Assembly (NCBI GenBank): GCA_907163345.1
Contig: CAJQUN010000052.1
Location: 2,232,001-2,296,000 of the forward strand
Origin: Haberlea rhodopensis
Lineage: Eukaryota; Streptophyta; Magnoliopsida; Lamiales; Gesneriaceae
Direction of reading: 5' to 3'
Length of the DNA: 64,000 bases
In this document: piece by piece, positions 12,427 to 23,900 of the stretch
Position numbering within the stretch: position 1 is the first letter of the stretch
Layout: each line of letters starts with the position of its first letter
Program-made: the position numbers and the translations under genes
The notes under the pieces: model-generated
What the model saw: the letters and a program-made list of their open reading frames with translations, nothing else
Databases searched by the model: none
Told to the model about the DNA's origin: nothing

Positions 12427-13110
12427 GTGGGGGCCAGTGTTACCCCACCAATTTTGCTGGGAATCTTTAAATTCTATCTAGGAAAGATCGATATTTTCTA
12501 TTTCCTATGGACTTACTTAGTGTGTACTATTCAAGTTTACATCAAAGTATCACAAGATAATTTTCTTAGACAGAATGTCAGCATAGCTCGAAATAGAAAA
12601 ATTCAACGAAAACAATTTCTTGTTGTGAAAAAAGAAGATGCAAGTAGTTTTACGAAAAGATCGCTGCTTGGCGACTATTGGAGATAGGTCGACGTAGAGC
12701 ATGTACGATGAAAGTGGAATGAGATGAATGATAATGATATTGCCAATTTGCATATCACTTTAAAAAAATGTAAAAGATATTTGAGATAATCTAGCAAACA
12801 TATACGAGACCAAGTCATTACACAACAAGATTTTCCTAAAGAGAATGTTGTATACTCTACAGATATCGGAATCCTCATTGGTGACCGACATATCAATATA
12901 TTGAATACTCTATTTGTCCAACTAACTACATTAGGCATAAAATAGTGGAAGTTGAATGTGGGGAGGTTCTACTTCAAAGTATACCGGACTCATATGATCA
13001 AGTCACCATCAATCTGACCAACAATATCACTACTGATATGTTAGGCTTGAAAAATGTTGCAGCTGCGATTCTTGAAGAAGAAAGTAAGTGCAAGAACAAG
13101 GAAGACAGTT
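12427..13110 (+). pseudogene. Copia gag (UBN2-type) remnant, first part
   Basis: The recognisable part is at 12900-13105. It reads INILNTLFVQLTTLGIK, a stop, then CGEVLLQSIPDSYDQVTINL, ending ILEEESKCKNKED. This matches the gag-polypeptide (UBN2) domain, with its usual LLxSLPxSYD motif, just before the zinc knuckle. Upstream codons are too decayed to assign. The frame is cut at 13110 by the solo LTR and resumes at 14697 (RLASSKQAEVC) once the insert is ignored. Confidence 0.7.
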
Positions 13111-14696
13111 TGTCACGCCCCGAGATCGGGGTCAATAACACCGGCGTTGATTCTAAATATAATTCAAAATCAACAAGCCTCGTAATATAGAATTCTACGA
13201 AAATCAGTCTGTTATTCCATACAAATACATAATCCTTACGAATATCAGCGGAAACTTCAAAAAATCAATGGCAACGGCATCTTGAACGACATCAACTAAA
13301 TCGTTATCTCCAAAACTGATTTGATCTTCGTCTTCAATTTCTTATTCGCTTCTATCTGGGGAGTGGATGTAAGGGGTGAGTGTTTTGGTAAACACTCAGC
13401 AAGTGGGGCCAATCGATGTGATGATATAATACTTTTTCATAATTTTCCAAAAAATATATCATAATCGGAGCATCAACTGATATGAATACTGAAACATAAA
13501 CTTAACAAAATTGCTCTAATCAGAGCCAGAACAGAACATGTCATATCAGAAATATTTTTCATATATGTAAAGCACAGTAAATCCTCTAATTTCCTCATGG
13601 TACTGATATCAGTTCTCTAGATTTAACCCTCCTAGAGATAAGGTCAGAAACATCGAATCACCCACGAATAAAGGGTCTGGACTTTTCAGAACAACGGTTA
13701 ACCACCGTATCAGGTCAGAATGTCGGTTATAATCCCACCGCATCAGGGTCAGAAACAGAAATAGAACTCGGAATTCCCACCAATTGGATTTCAAAATTTG
13801 AAGTGCTTCAAAAATATAATTTTCATCAAAACATCAGAATTTCATAGTTTCAACATAATTCACATAATCGATTGAGATTTCAAAACATACTTAAAATTTT
13901 TTCAAAAACGGAATGAATATATAACAAGAGCCCACTTACAGTCGGATTTACGAAGCGTGGTATAATGGATCCTTGGTTGAAAGATAGTGCAAAAGCTCTC
14001 TTCCCTTGCCTTGAAGTGTTCGAAATTCTTGTGTGTGAGATGGTATGTATTTTTGAAAAAAGGTGTTTGAAGATAGGATAGCATTTTCTTAGCATAGAAT
14101 GTTGTGTTTTAAGGTGTAGGAATAATTAATTGGAATTCATAAATTTATGCCATTTAATGACATCATTTTGGGTAAGGTAATTGAATGTATTAGTGAGGCA
14201 ATTGAATGGTATGTCATGATTCGAGCTATGCACTTAAATGTCATTGAATGGCTAATAATAAGGTTTGGTAAGTCAATTGAATGACTAACATGATTTGGGG
14301 CAAGGCATTTGAATTGGGCAATTCAATGAGTCATCACATTATCATAGTTTGAGCAAGTAATAAATGTCATCAATGGGTAATGTAAGAATTGACTGTAAAT
14401 ACCATGACTTTGGCCTCCTAATGAGAATAATTGAGTCAAGGTATTGATTGGGTCATCAATAGGAAAAATGAATGGCAAAAATAATGGGTCATCACATGTT
14501 GGCCATCTAATGACATAATTTGAGCAAGACATTAAATGTCAATAAATTGGATTGAGTGAGATTGAATGGTGACAAGAATTTGGGTCATACAATTGAATGA
14601 CCTTGAATGACTAATGTTATGATTATGGCAAGACAATGAATGACTCTCATAATTTGAAAAAAGGCAATTGATTAGGCAAATTTTGGGGTCATCACA
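13111..14696 (+). mobile_element. Solo LTR (1.59 kb) nested in copia gag
   Basis: It begins TGTCACGCCCCGAG and ends GGTCATCACA, so it has TG...CA ends. It is flanked by CAGTT (13106-13110) and CAGGT (14697-14701), a 5-bp target duplication with one change. Removing it restores the host gag reading (KED|RLASSKQ). No internal domain is present, as expected of a solo LTR left by recombination. Its first ~180 bp are related to 50174-50302. The last ~550 bp are built of degenerate repeats with the words AATTGAATG, GTCAT and GGCAA. Family (Ty3 or copia) cannot be fixed; length and the CGCCCCGAG start suggest Ty3. Confidence 0.85.
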
Positions 14697-17253
14697 CAGG
14701 TTGGCAAGTTCGAAGCAGGCAGAGGTTTGCCGATGATGAGATGTCTACGAGCGTGATTTCGGTTGGAGTGACAAGTATAGGAGGTCCAAATCCAGAAGTA
14801 AGAAGAATAATCTTTATTGCTATAAATGTGGAGGTAAATGGTACTTCAAGAAATATTGTACGAGTAAGAAGAGTATTGAAAAATATTCTCAAGAAAATGT
14901 TGTCAGTATCTGAGATGGTAGTAAAATATTGTTTAGCGAAACAACAACTATTGCGGAAGGCAGACAAAGATTTATGACACATGGATAATGGATTTAGGAG
15001 CGTTGTGACACATGACGTCTCGAAGAGAATGGTTCGATCAATATCAACCAGTCTCAGGAGGATCTGTATTAATGAGAAATGATCATGCCTTGGAAATCAC
15101 CGGGGTTGGTATCATTAAAATAAAAAAATGTTTGATGGCACTATTCGCATCATACAAGAGACACAACATGTAAATGGTCTAAGAAAGAATCTTTTTTTCT
15201 TTGGGACAATTGGATGATATTGAGTACAAGACCGGTCTCGAAAATGAGATCATGAAAATTGTGAAGCGCTTGTGGTAGTGAAGGCGAAAAGTTGCTGCAA
15301 ATATGTATGTACTTTTTGGGAAATACGCAAAGAGGCAGAACTAGTTGTTGCATCGACTAGTTCGGGATACGAATTAACAATGTTATGGCATAGAAAGCTC
15401 GGGCATATGTCAGAACGGGGGTTGAAGGTTCTCTTAGAACGGAAGCTGCTACCAGGGCTTACAAAAATGACTCTACCCTTTATGAGCATTGTGAAACCAG
15501 TAAACAACATATATTAAAGTTTGGCACATATACTGCCAAAAGCAATGGTATTCTGGAGCTGATTCATTCTGATATTTGGGCAATCATCAGCTGTATCCTT
15601 AGGAGGAGCGAAATACTTTGTCTAGTTCATTGATGATTTCTCTAGAAGATGTTTGATGTATCAAATCAAGAAGAAATCAGATGTCTTTCCAGTCTTCAAA
15701 GTTTTCAAAACGAGGTTTGAACCTGACTCGGAGAAGAAGATCAAGTGTCTAAGGAATGACAATGAAGGTGAATATATCAGTGACGAATTTGATGCATATT
15801 GTCAACAAGAGGGCATCAAAATATAATTCACGACAGCTTACACACCTCAGCAAAATGGAGTGGCGGAGCGGATGAACATAACCTTGTTGGACCGAACAAG
15901 AGCCATGCTGAAAATTGCGGGTCTAGCCAGGTATTTTAGGCAGAAGCAGTCAAAACTATTAGTTATGTTATTAATAGCTCTCCATGAGTAGCGATTGATC
16001 TGAAGACTCCGATAGATGTGTGGATTGGCAACGCAACAGATTATTCTCAGCTCATACATTTGGATATCCGATATATATTCTGCACAACGACCAAGAAATA
16101 TCGAAGTTGGATTCTAAATCCAGAAAGTGTATCTTCTTGAATTATGCTGATGCTGTGAAGGGGTATCATTTGAGGAAGATAAATTGAAGGGAAACGAAGA
16201 CACACTGAATTCTGAAAGTACTACAGTTCAGGTGGAAAAAAAGACAGATGAAGATCAAATTTATTCCGAGGTATCACTAGAGCACGAGGAAAAAAACCCA
16301 GCTGAGTCAGAGGTTTTCAAAGTTCGACAGTCTACTCGCAAGAGAAGACCACCAGTTTGGCTTTCAGATTATGCTACTGAAAGCAATATTACATATTGCT
16401 TATTAACAGAGGATGACGAGCTATCAAGTTTCCAGGAGGTTACTCAAAGATCGGATGTATCCCTGTGGATGACATCAATGGAGGAAAAAATGGAAGCCTT
16501 GTACATGAATAAAACTTGGGATCTTGTTACACTCCATGAGGACGAAAAGTCATCGGATAGATGTGTCTATAAGATCAAGTGTGATGGCAATAATCAAGTG
16601 TAGCGCTATCGTGAAAGATTGGTGGTGAAATGATATTCTCAGAAAGAATGCATTGACTTGAATGAGATATTTTCTCATGTGGTTTGGCTTACAACAATCA
16701 GAGTAGTATTGACATTTTGTGTAGTGTTTGACCTACATCTAAATTAGTTAGATGTGAAAATGGCTTTTGTTCGTAGAGATCTTGAAGAAGAAATTTATAT
16801 GTTCCAACAAGAAGGTTTTGCTGAAAAAGGCAAAGAGAACTTGGTTTGCAGGTTGAACAAATTCATCAAATAGGCGCCGAAGTGTTGGTACAAGAGATTT
16901 AATTCCTAGACCATGAGCCTTGGATACAACATACATAGTGTAACCCTTGTGCATATTTCAAGAGGTCTGATGATGATGATTATATCATGCTGATGTTGTA
17001 TGTGGATGATATGTTGGTCGCATGCCCCAACAAAGACCGAGTCCATGAATTAAAGGCACAATTGGCTAGAGAATTTGAAATGAAGAACTTGAGACCGGCA
17101 AACAATATTTCAGGGATGCAAGTTCACCGAGAAAGAAATAACAGGAAGATTTGGCTTTCCCAGATAAATTATTTAAAAAAATCTTGCAACACTTCAACAT
17201 GCAAGATTGCAAGCCAATCTCCACCCTCTTCCTGTTAACTTCAAGTTATAATC
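14697..17253 (+). pseudogene. Copia zinc knuckle, integrase and reverse transcriptase remnant
   Basis: After the solo LTR, an arginine/serine/lysine-rich stretch leads to the zinc knuckle CYKCGGKWYFKKYC (near 14820-14865). The histidine of CX2CX4HX4C is replaced by tyrosine. Around 15330-15500 the pre-integrase segment reads LTMLWHRKLGHMSERGL. The integrase core (15690-15920) shows KCLRNDNEGEYISDEF and TPQQNGVAERMN. Reverse transcriptase follows: VSLWMTSMEEKMEALYMN and TWDLVTLHED (16455-16550), and the catalytic LMLYVDDMLVACPNKDRV at 16990-17040. At least ten stops or frame changes interrupt it. The TRIM begins at 17254. Confidence 0.85.
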
Positions 17254-17605
17254 TGTAGGATCGAGCGCTTACCGCTTTACCAATAACTATAGTTAAGGGT
17301 AATGGCGCAACATCAATCTTTTCAACCATACACTGGCACAAGCGCCATGTGTTCGACCGATCACAAAGCAGAGGCAATTGTTGAACCCCAACAATCCCTC
17401 CCCCAATAATTGCACTCTCTGCAACTCATGGGAATCGAACACGCGACCTTGGCTCTGATTCCAATTGTAGGATCGAGCGCTTACCGCTTTACCAATAACT
17501 ATAGTTAAGGGTAATGGTGCAACATCAATCTTTTCAACCATACACTGGCACAAGCGCCACGTGTTCGACCGATCACAAAGCAGAGGCAATTGTTGAACCC
17601 CAACA
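17254..17605 (-). mobile_element. Complete TRIM (terminal-repeat retrotransposon in miniature)
   Basis: Two 140-bp direct repeats (17254-17393 and 17466-17605) differ at only two positions by my alignment. They flank a 72-bp interior. Each has TG...CA ends. A perfect 5-bp target duplication, TAATC, lies at 17249-17253 and 17606-17610. Read on the minus strand, the interior starts with TTGGAATCAGAGCCAAGG, a near match to the tRNA-iMet primer site, and ends in the purine tract TTGGGGGAGGGA. Those two features set the orientation. There is no coding capacity, so it depends on another element's enzymes. The LTRs lack the 5S-like core I would expect of Cassandra. Confidence 0.95.
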
Positions 17606-17610
17606 TAATC

Positions 17611-18381
17611 TAAAATGTGTCCTAGCGGTGAAGTAGAGAGGATAGAAATGTCTCGATTACATTATGCATCAGCGGTGAGAAGTCTAATGTTCACTATGAT
17701 TTGTACATGACCGGGCATTGTGCAAGCAGTGGGAATAGTTAGACGGTACATGACGAATCCTGGACGAGTGCATTTGAGTATGTTGAAGAGGATCCTTAGA
17801 TATATTAAGAGTAGTACCTCAGATGCTGCATTATGCTTTGGATGATCAAATTTTACACTCGGGGCCTATGTAGTTTTTATTTTATGCAGGTGATCCAGAT
17901 AAAAGCAAATATACTACTATTTATGTGTTTACATTTACAGGGGGTGCATTAAGCTGAGTTTATCGTCGATATAAGCGGAATATATGACAGCTACTCAGGC
18001 TTGTAAATAGGCAATATGTATTCAAATGTTATTGGAGGAGCTTGGGCACAAACAAGAGTAAATTCCTTTGTTTTTGACAGTCAAAGAGTAAATTCCTTTG
18101 TTTTTTGACAGTCGGAGTGTAGTACATTGCAACGAATCCAGTCTTATATTCCAGGACTAAACACATTGTAGTTCAATTTCACTTTGTGCGAGAGGTGGTA
18201 GAAGAAGGAAATGTGGATTTGCACAAAATCTATATGAAAGAGAACCTAGCTAATTTTCTGACCAAGCCAGTAAATTCAAGAAATTTGAGTGGCGTAGATT
18301 CTCAAGTGGCATAGCAGAAATGTAAACAGCATGGTATGACAATACTGAATAGATGTGTGTCCTCAATCAAATATCCAGAAA
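17611..18381 (+). pseudogene. Copia C-terminal pol / RNase H remnant
   Basis: The copia frame resumes right after the TRIM's target duplication (KCVLAVK, then decayed LSIL-type sequence). At about 18120-18270 it gives ATNPVLYSRTKHIVVQFHFV and the C-terminal NLANFLTKPVN motif, both characteristic of the copia RNase H end. Many stops. A ~30-bp direct repeat (AGAGTAAATTCCTTTGTTTT) occurs twice at 18055-18105. Confidence 0.8.
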
Positions 18382-18708
18382 TGTTGAAAAGTGAAATTGC
18401 AAATAAAAAAAATGTGCGTATGATGGCAAATTGAAGAATGCAGTGGCTCTCCCTTCAATATTTCCCATCCCATTTAAAAGTCTCTCTTATATTCTATAGA
18501 AGTTTGATAGGTATTTGTTCCTATATTGAAAGTGTTAATCTGTTTGAAAAATAGCTGGTGGTTATAACCTAGTTGTAGTATAATTAAGTCTTTTCATTTT
18601 TAACCGTAGTTTTTATCCAAATATTTTTAGGGGTTTTCCATTTAAGGTGTTCATTTTATTCTTCATTTTCGATTTTTCTATTTCATGTTGCCACATCTGG
18701 GGCCAACA
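18382..18708 (+). repeat. Right LTR of the decayed copia element
   Basis: It starts TGTTGAAAAGTGAAATTGC, aligning with TGATGAGAAGTCAAGTTGC of the left copy, and ends GGGGCCAACA. It is about 40 bp shorter than the left copy because of internal deletions. Confidence 0.78.
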
Positions 18709-19886
18709 AACTATAATTAGTGATACATCTTGTAAACATATGTACACAAACAGATAATGATTTATTTAATGTAATGATAATAAAATTATATTAGTTAATG
18801 ATCGTTTAATTTCCCCTAAACTATTTGGGAAGGGAAATAATACAAAACCAGCAAAATTCCACCAAGCACCGACTATCTTTATTCACATTCTATGCCATCC
18901 GCAGAGAGCACTGAGCAGGCAGACATCCACTCATATCTTAAACTTTGTACCTTTGATTCAATAATATCACCCAAATCCCCGACATGATTCTTATCCTATC
19001 CAATATCAGAGTACCAAAACATACCATATTCCACAAACGATTCAAACATTCCTTATTCTCATCAAGCATTGTTTCTGTGGTTGGGATTCACCTAGATGAA
19101 GCAATTGGCTTAGTAGTTTATTTGGACAATGCATTCCAAACTACATATGAAATACACACAAATTTGCCACCATTGCTTCCATATCCACATATCAAACAAT
19201 CCGACCACATGGTACCCAACCTAAATGACAATGCTCAAAAGATTCTATACTCGAACATTAACTCAGGAATCTTTTACCAATCTCTGACAAAGCGTTCAAA
19301 GACTGAAAGACCCTTTTGAATCAGATTCTTAAACAACACAATACCTTGAATGAAGAAGCAAAGGTTGACAGTGGTAAGATACAGCAGTTAAATGGGCTCG
19401 AAGAGCATCAAGTTACATATCTTTTACATTAAATAGAAAGAAGAAAAAAAAAGATACTAGGCACAATTGCATAAGATAATCTGTGATGCCTAGACATCAC
19501 AAATGGACGCAGCAACAAATGCCAGTCATTAGCTAAGGTTACTTTCGCCTAAATTAAACTGATGCTGCTGTTGATGCACTGCATTTGTATCTTCCTGTGA
19601 AAATAACAAAAACAAGGATTCATAAACGGACAATTAAGTCAAAAAATTAATGATGATCTTCGAGCAGAGTAAACGGTCACAATCTATACCAGAATCATTA
19701 GTCTATGTCTACTCCGGCCTTAGCCGGTGTAAAGTAAAGTCTCATGTCCCCTTTGGGACAACTTGACGGTGGCCTACAAAAATCTTTCTTAAAATCCCTC
19801 TCCCCCATTTCAAATAATAAAAAGAAGTATCATTGCCCTACCTGTACCTAACTACATGTAAATTCACTTGTAATGGAGATGAGCTC
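18709..19886. other. Intergenic sequence and probable 3' UTR of the RGNWWQGSLYY gene
   Basis: The part nearest 19886 should be the 3' untranslated region of the next minus-strand gene. A 111-codon plus-strand frame at 18984-19319 has no recognisable domain and no promoter or splice context, so I do not call it. Nothing else stands out. Confidence 0.4.
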
Positions 19887-21782
19887 CTAGTAATAAAGAG
19901 AGCCTGCAGAAAGAAAACAAATATTAAAACTACATAGTTTTTGGGAGCCATATACAATTTAACAACGGTAGAAAAAAATACCTTGCCACCAATTTCCCCT
20001 TGAAGCACCATCAGAATCATCTTCTCCTCCATCTTTGTTGAACTGATCATAAAGGAAAATATGGTAAGGCATCAATTCAAATACAATCAGTTCAATTCAA
20101 ATAGACGAATCCAAATTTATGATAAATAACTGGAAATAAGATGGTAGCAGCTTTTGTTCTATGTTATGACACACAAAAATTTTAGTATCTGATACCGGTA
20201 CATTGTATTAAACAAGCTTCTCTAATGCCAATCACCATGATATTTTTCACCTTTTTCTGGGGGCATTTGCATATCAATTTCACATAAAATATAGTGCGGT
20301 CGTAAATAGTGGTTCGAAACAAAACAATTGACTGGCAAGAGCCTCCTAAAGGAGGCCACATAATCGTTCGAGTGTTATGCAAAAACTTATTACTTTGGTA
20401 TTCCTTCAAATGGTCTTTAAGCCTACTCACAGTAGTGAAAACAGTGTTCTGGGCAGTCTGAGGTGGAGAATAAATGTCTTGGCCTCCGTAGTAAATCGAC
20501 GAGCTATAATGACAAGGATGCGCATTTTCCTCTGCAGAATATGAACCCATTTCCTTACCTCCCGACCTCTGGGAGTGGCCTTTGCCATTTACAGCATTGT
20601 TTTCTGGAAAAAAAGCCAATGGTCAGCATAAAACACTTGGACACGCACACGCACACGCAAGCAAGAGTAACTGAAGAATTACACCAAAGATTGAAAATTT
20701 AAACGTTCATCCAATATGTCAAATAAGTTCGACACTTTTCATTTTTGATTATTCTCAAAGGAGAAGATTAATCTGTTTACCAAAGATATGTGGATCCAAT
20801 CACGATCCTATAATAAGAACAAGACATCTTTCTCGATCAATCCCCTTGCCCCCTCATTCTGCGTGAATCAGAAAGGTACTTTTGAAGTTTGAATTTGTTC
20901 ATTTGAAGTCGGTAGGGCCTTTTGTTAAAACTACTAGACATATCCAACTACAACTAAATATTCGACAGATAAGTGATTGCCGTTTTCAATGATTTACTCA
21001 GAAGCCAAAATACTACATATGGCCAATGCAAATACAATAAATAGTCCGTCGACAGGATGGGAGCATAAAAAATTGAAGGCAACCACCCACCATTATCTGT
21101 TGACAAATCATAAATCTCACAGACATGAGGATCTTGATTGAAACAAACCTGAAACAGCAGTCTTACTATTCCAACTCCGACTTCCAGAATCATGCTTCTT
21201 CTCTTTCTCCTGCGAATGCAGAGAATCCCCTCCTATGGCCTAAAACCATTACAAAAATTAAGAACAAATCTAAGTCAGAAGTACGTGTTCCAAAATAAAC
21301 TACGCCACGAGATGAAATACAAGCGTTTGTCATTGAAAAAATTTGAATAGGATGACGATAATTTACGACTTTATGTAGAATTCGTATAAGGTAACTCACA
21401 AAATTTATTAAGACATCCTAATAACCTGTATAAGTGATGCAACAACGTAAGTAATTATTATCTTTCACCTAACCGAAACAACCTCCGAACAGCCAAAGCC
21501 ACAAGTCCAATTTTTACACTACCAATCCATCAAACCAAACAACCATTTTTTTACAGAATTCATTTAACCATATAGCAAATTGAGAAAACCAATTATCTAA
21601 AACGCAAGAACCAAAATTCTCATTGCAGAATTTTATTTTTTTAAAAAACAAATATTTAATACCTTCACGGGTGGCGCAAAAATGGACCCAAAAATCCCAG
21701 AAGATGAAGCAGCAACATCAGAATCCTTTGACCCGAAAAGGTCAGAGGTGAACGTAGGACCCGATTTCTTCCCTCCCTCCAT
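19887..21782 (-). CDS. Small plant protein ending RGNWWQGSLYY (153 aa, five exons)
   Basis: Minus-strand exons: 21782-21663, 21239-21149, 20603-20431, 20042-19982 and 19903-19887. All introns are GT-AG and phases agree, giving 462 nt (153 codons plus stop). The protein starts MEGGKKSGPTFTSDLFGSKD and has SSSGIFGSIFAPPVK in exon 1. It is polar, with YYGGQDIYSPP near residues 107-117, and ends DGASRGNWWQGSLYY. The N-terminal SGIFGSIF pattern and the WWQGSLYY end recall a conserved family of small, probably disordered plant proteins, some labelled 'hematological and neurological expressed 1-like' in databases; no biochemical role is established that I know of. No signal peptide or membrane segment is visible. 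The start is the only in-frame ATG in exon 1, about 90 bp from a TATA-like sequence. Confidence 0.85.
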
Positions 21783-21868
21783 TTTCACTCTCTAAAATCT
21801 CTCCCGTCTCTTTCACTATTGAATATGCAGAATGAAAGCTTGGGGTGAAACAGAGCCCTTTGTGCTTG

Positions 21869-21878
21869 TATATATATA
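21869..21878 (-). promoter_or_regulatory. TATA-like box of the RGNWWQGSLYY gene
   Basis: TATATATA, about 90 bp upstream of the start codon on the minus strand, followed by a C/T-rich leader of about 60 nt. Position and composition fit a core promoter. Inference. Confidence 0.5.
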
Positions 21879-22079
21879 CAAAACCCACCGTCAAAGGACC
21901 CCCGTAATCGAACGTAATCGCCGAATATTTCCCAGAAACAAACAGAATCCTCGGAAGTGAAAAAGCGAAATCAAATGGGAACAACGAAAAAGAAGAAAAC
22001 AGGAGATTTACAGAACAAGACCACGTGAATGAATTATCTCTGACGTCCGTATGGATTATCCTGACGTATATACACATAT

Positions 22080-23082
22080 ATATAAATACATATTTACATA
22101 TCTACGACTGAAACCCAAATCGAATATCTTAAACCATAAAAATATTATTGTAACAAAATAGTATATTCAATGTATATTCTATAAATATAAATATCAATAG
22201 ATACATACAAAGTATTGTGTATATCTTCTTGGCAGACGATCTCTCATTCTTTCTCACACTTAATAAGATTTTCCACCCCCATTAATTTTACCTTGAAATT
22301 GATACAAAAAAATTTAACTTTTGTCATCTTACATACAATTAGCAACAAATATCTAATTATTTTTTGAACAAAAATTAAAATTGTTTTCGGTGGTTGTTTC
22401 GGTTGGTCGGCGTGATTTGGTGAGAAAGGCAACGTAACAGAGAAATGCCACGTGGTAGAATGGAGAGTATGTGTAGGCCAAGGATTTCTATCTCCAACCT
22501 TTTACTGCCACGAATACCTTAGTGGATAATAACAAACTCTTTTCTCAGTACTGTCGCCTTCTTTGAATACCAAAACCCTATTTTGACTTTTTCATTTGGC
22601 TAACCAATTTGTGCACTTATTTGGATAATTTAGTTACCCATGAATCATGCTTCCACCGTTCCACGTAGTTTTAAATCAAATCAATGTGAATCTGATATTT
22701 GAAAACACCATCTCACACAAATACAAATACATATATATATATATATATTATTATTCTATTACTATATTATAAAAAAGGAAATATGTTAGAGAAATTACTT
22801 GACCTCTTCGTATGATCATGTAATTACCAAAATAACCCTAAATCTTTTATTAATCACAAATAATATGCCAACATGCAAAATGATTGAAATATCCTGAGGC
22901 TTTTAATAATTTCAATTTATCCTAATATATTATATTCTTAAAATGTATGTAATGCTGTTAATAATATTGTCAGTTATAATATTATGATATCACATAATAT
23001 TTGTAATTGCATATTTATATTGTAATTTTATATCATAAAAAATTTTAAAAAAATTTATATAAAATTATATGTGCACGCGTCG
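22080..23082. other. AT-rich intergenic DNA with a Helitron-like left end
   Basis: No gene. Near 22755 the sequence TTCTATTACTATATTATAAA resembles the left end of the Helitron at 27866. Around 23068 the words GCACGCGTCGTG could be its 3' hairpin, cut by the LTR-like sequence that begins at 23083. A short TA tract lies at about 22733-22750. Confidence 0.35.
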
Positions 23083-23900
23083 TGTGGCGCCCCAAACGTC
23101 ACCACGTAAACAGACAAAATATGACGTCATTGATATAAAAATGTTGGCATCATCTTCCTGTAATTGGACCTCCCAACCATAAACAATGTGACATATATAA
23201 CACGTGACATATATAAATCCACAAAAATATATGACATCTACCCAACTTAAATATGACATAAGTCGCATGCACCAACACAAGATAATAAAATCATAGGGTA
23301 CTACATACATGCCATGTACAAATATAAATCAGCTCACATGCGAGCCACAACTAGAGGAAACATACATATTATCCCATGACAACTTCATTTTAAGTGACAA
23401 GGACTTAGACATCTCAGCCTCAACAACTCCTAATCCTATCTCCAACTCTAACGTCTAGGCCTGATACATGTTTCAACATAAACGGCCCCCAAAAATGGAT
23501 GAGCACACACCAGCAAAAATAACAGCATAAACAGACAGTATTATATCAACAGTGTAACATGTTGGAAATATAACAGAAATACTCATTGAAATCAATAGGA
23601 ACAATGAGATTTCTTGACTGTTTCTGTAATACCATTCTCTAACATCAAATCGCAATCCATCAATCCACTTCAACCATATCACAACTGATGTCTAATCGAT
23701 ATAGTGGCAACACCGAGCCAACTATACCCCATCGTCGCATCATTATTGCGACCCATCGTATATAATCGATATAGTGGCAACACCAAGCCTACTATATCCC
23801 ATCGTCGCATCATCATTGCGACCCATTGTATATCATCGATATAGTGGCAACACCAAACCTACTATAAAACATCAAGTAGTGCAGAAAATTATATTAAACA
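23083..23900 (+). mobile_element. LTR-like relic with a 70-bp tandem repeat
   Basis: It starts TGTGGCGCCCCAAACGTCA, similar in style to the TGTCACGCCCC start of the solo LTR at 13111. It runs through non-coding sequence to a tandem repeat at 23694-23870. No coding domain and no clear right end or target duplication were found, so both type and limits are tentative. Confidence 0.4.
23694..23870. repeat. 70-bp tandem repeat, about 2.5 copies
   Basis: The word ATCGATATAGTGGCAACACC recurs at 23695, 23765 and 23835, exactly 70 bp apart. The units also share CCCATCGTCGCATCATNATT and GCGACCCATNGTATAT. The third copy is partial. Confidence 0.92.

Larger units (their letters stand above)
11957..18708 (+). 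mobile_element. Decayed Ty1/copia retrotransposon with nested insertions
   Basis: Two related terminal repeats (11957-12325 and 18382-18708) bracket copia-type gag, zinc knuckle, integrase, reverse transcriptase and RNase H remnants in the order usual for Ty1/copia. A degenerate initiator-tRNA-Met primer site (TAGCATTAGAGTCA against TGGTATCAGAGCCA) follows the left LTR. Every domain carries stops and frameshifts. The LTRs have drifted with indels, so the element is old. A solo LTR (13111-14696) interrupts gag and a TRIM (17254-17605) interrupts the pol region downstream of reverse transcriptase. No matching target duplication was found at the ends, so the outer limits are approximate. Internal length without the nested insertions is about 4.1 kb. 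Confidence 0.85.

Noticed and set aside
17254..17605. 98-codon minus-strand frame across the TRIM
   Set aside because: The same peptide is repeated because both LTRs are read; it has no Gag motif.
17254..17605. Identification of the TRIM as Cassandra
   Set aside because: Cassandra LTRs carry a 5S rRNA-like promoter segment; I see no such sequence here.
18984..19319. 111-codon plus-strand frame
   Set aside because: No recognisable motif, promoter or splice context; it lies between a transposon and the 3' UTR of a minus-strand gene.
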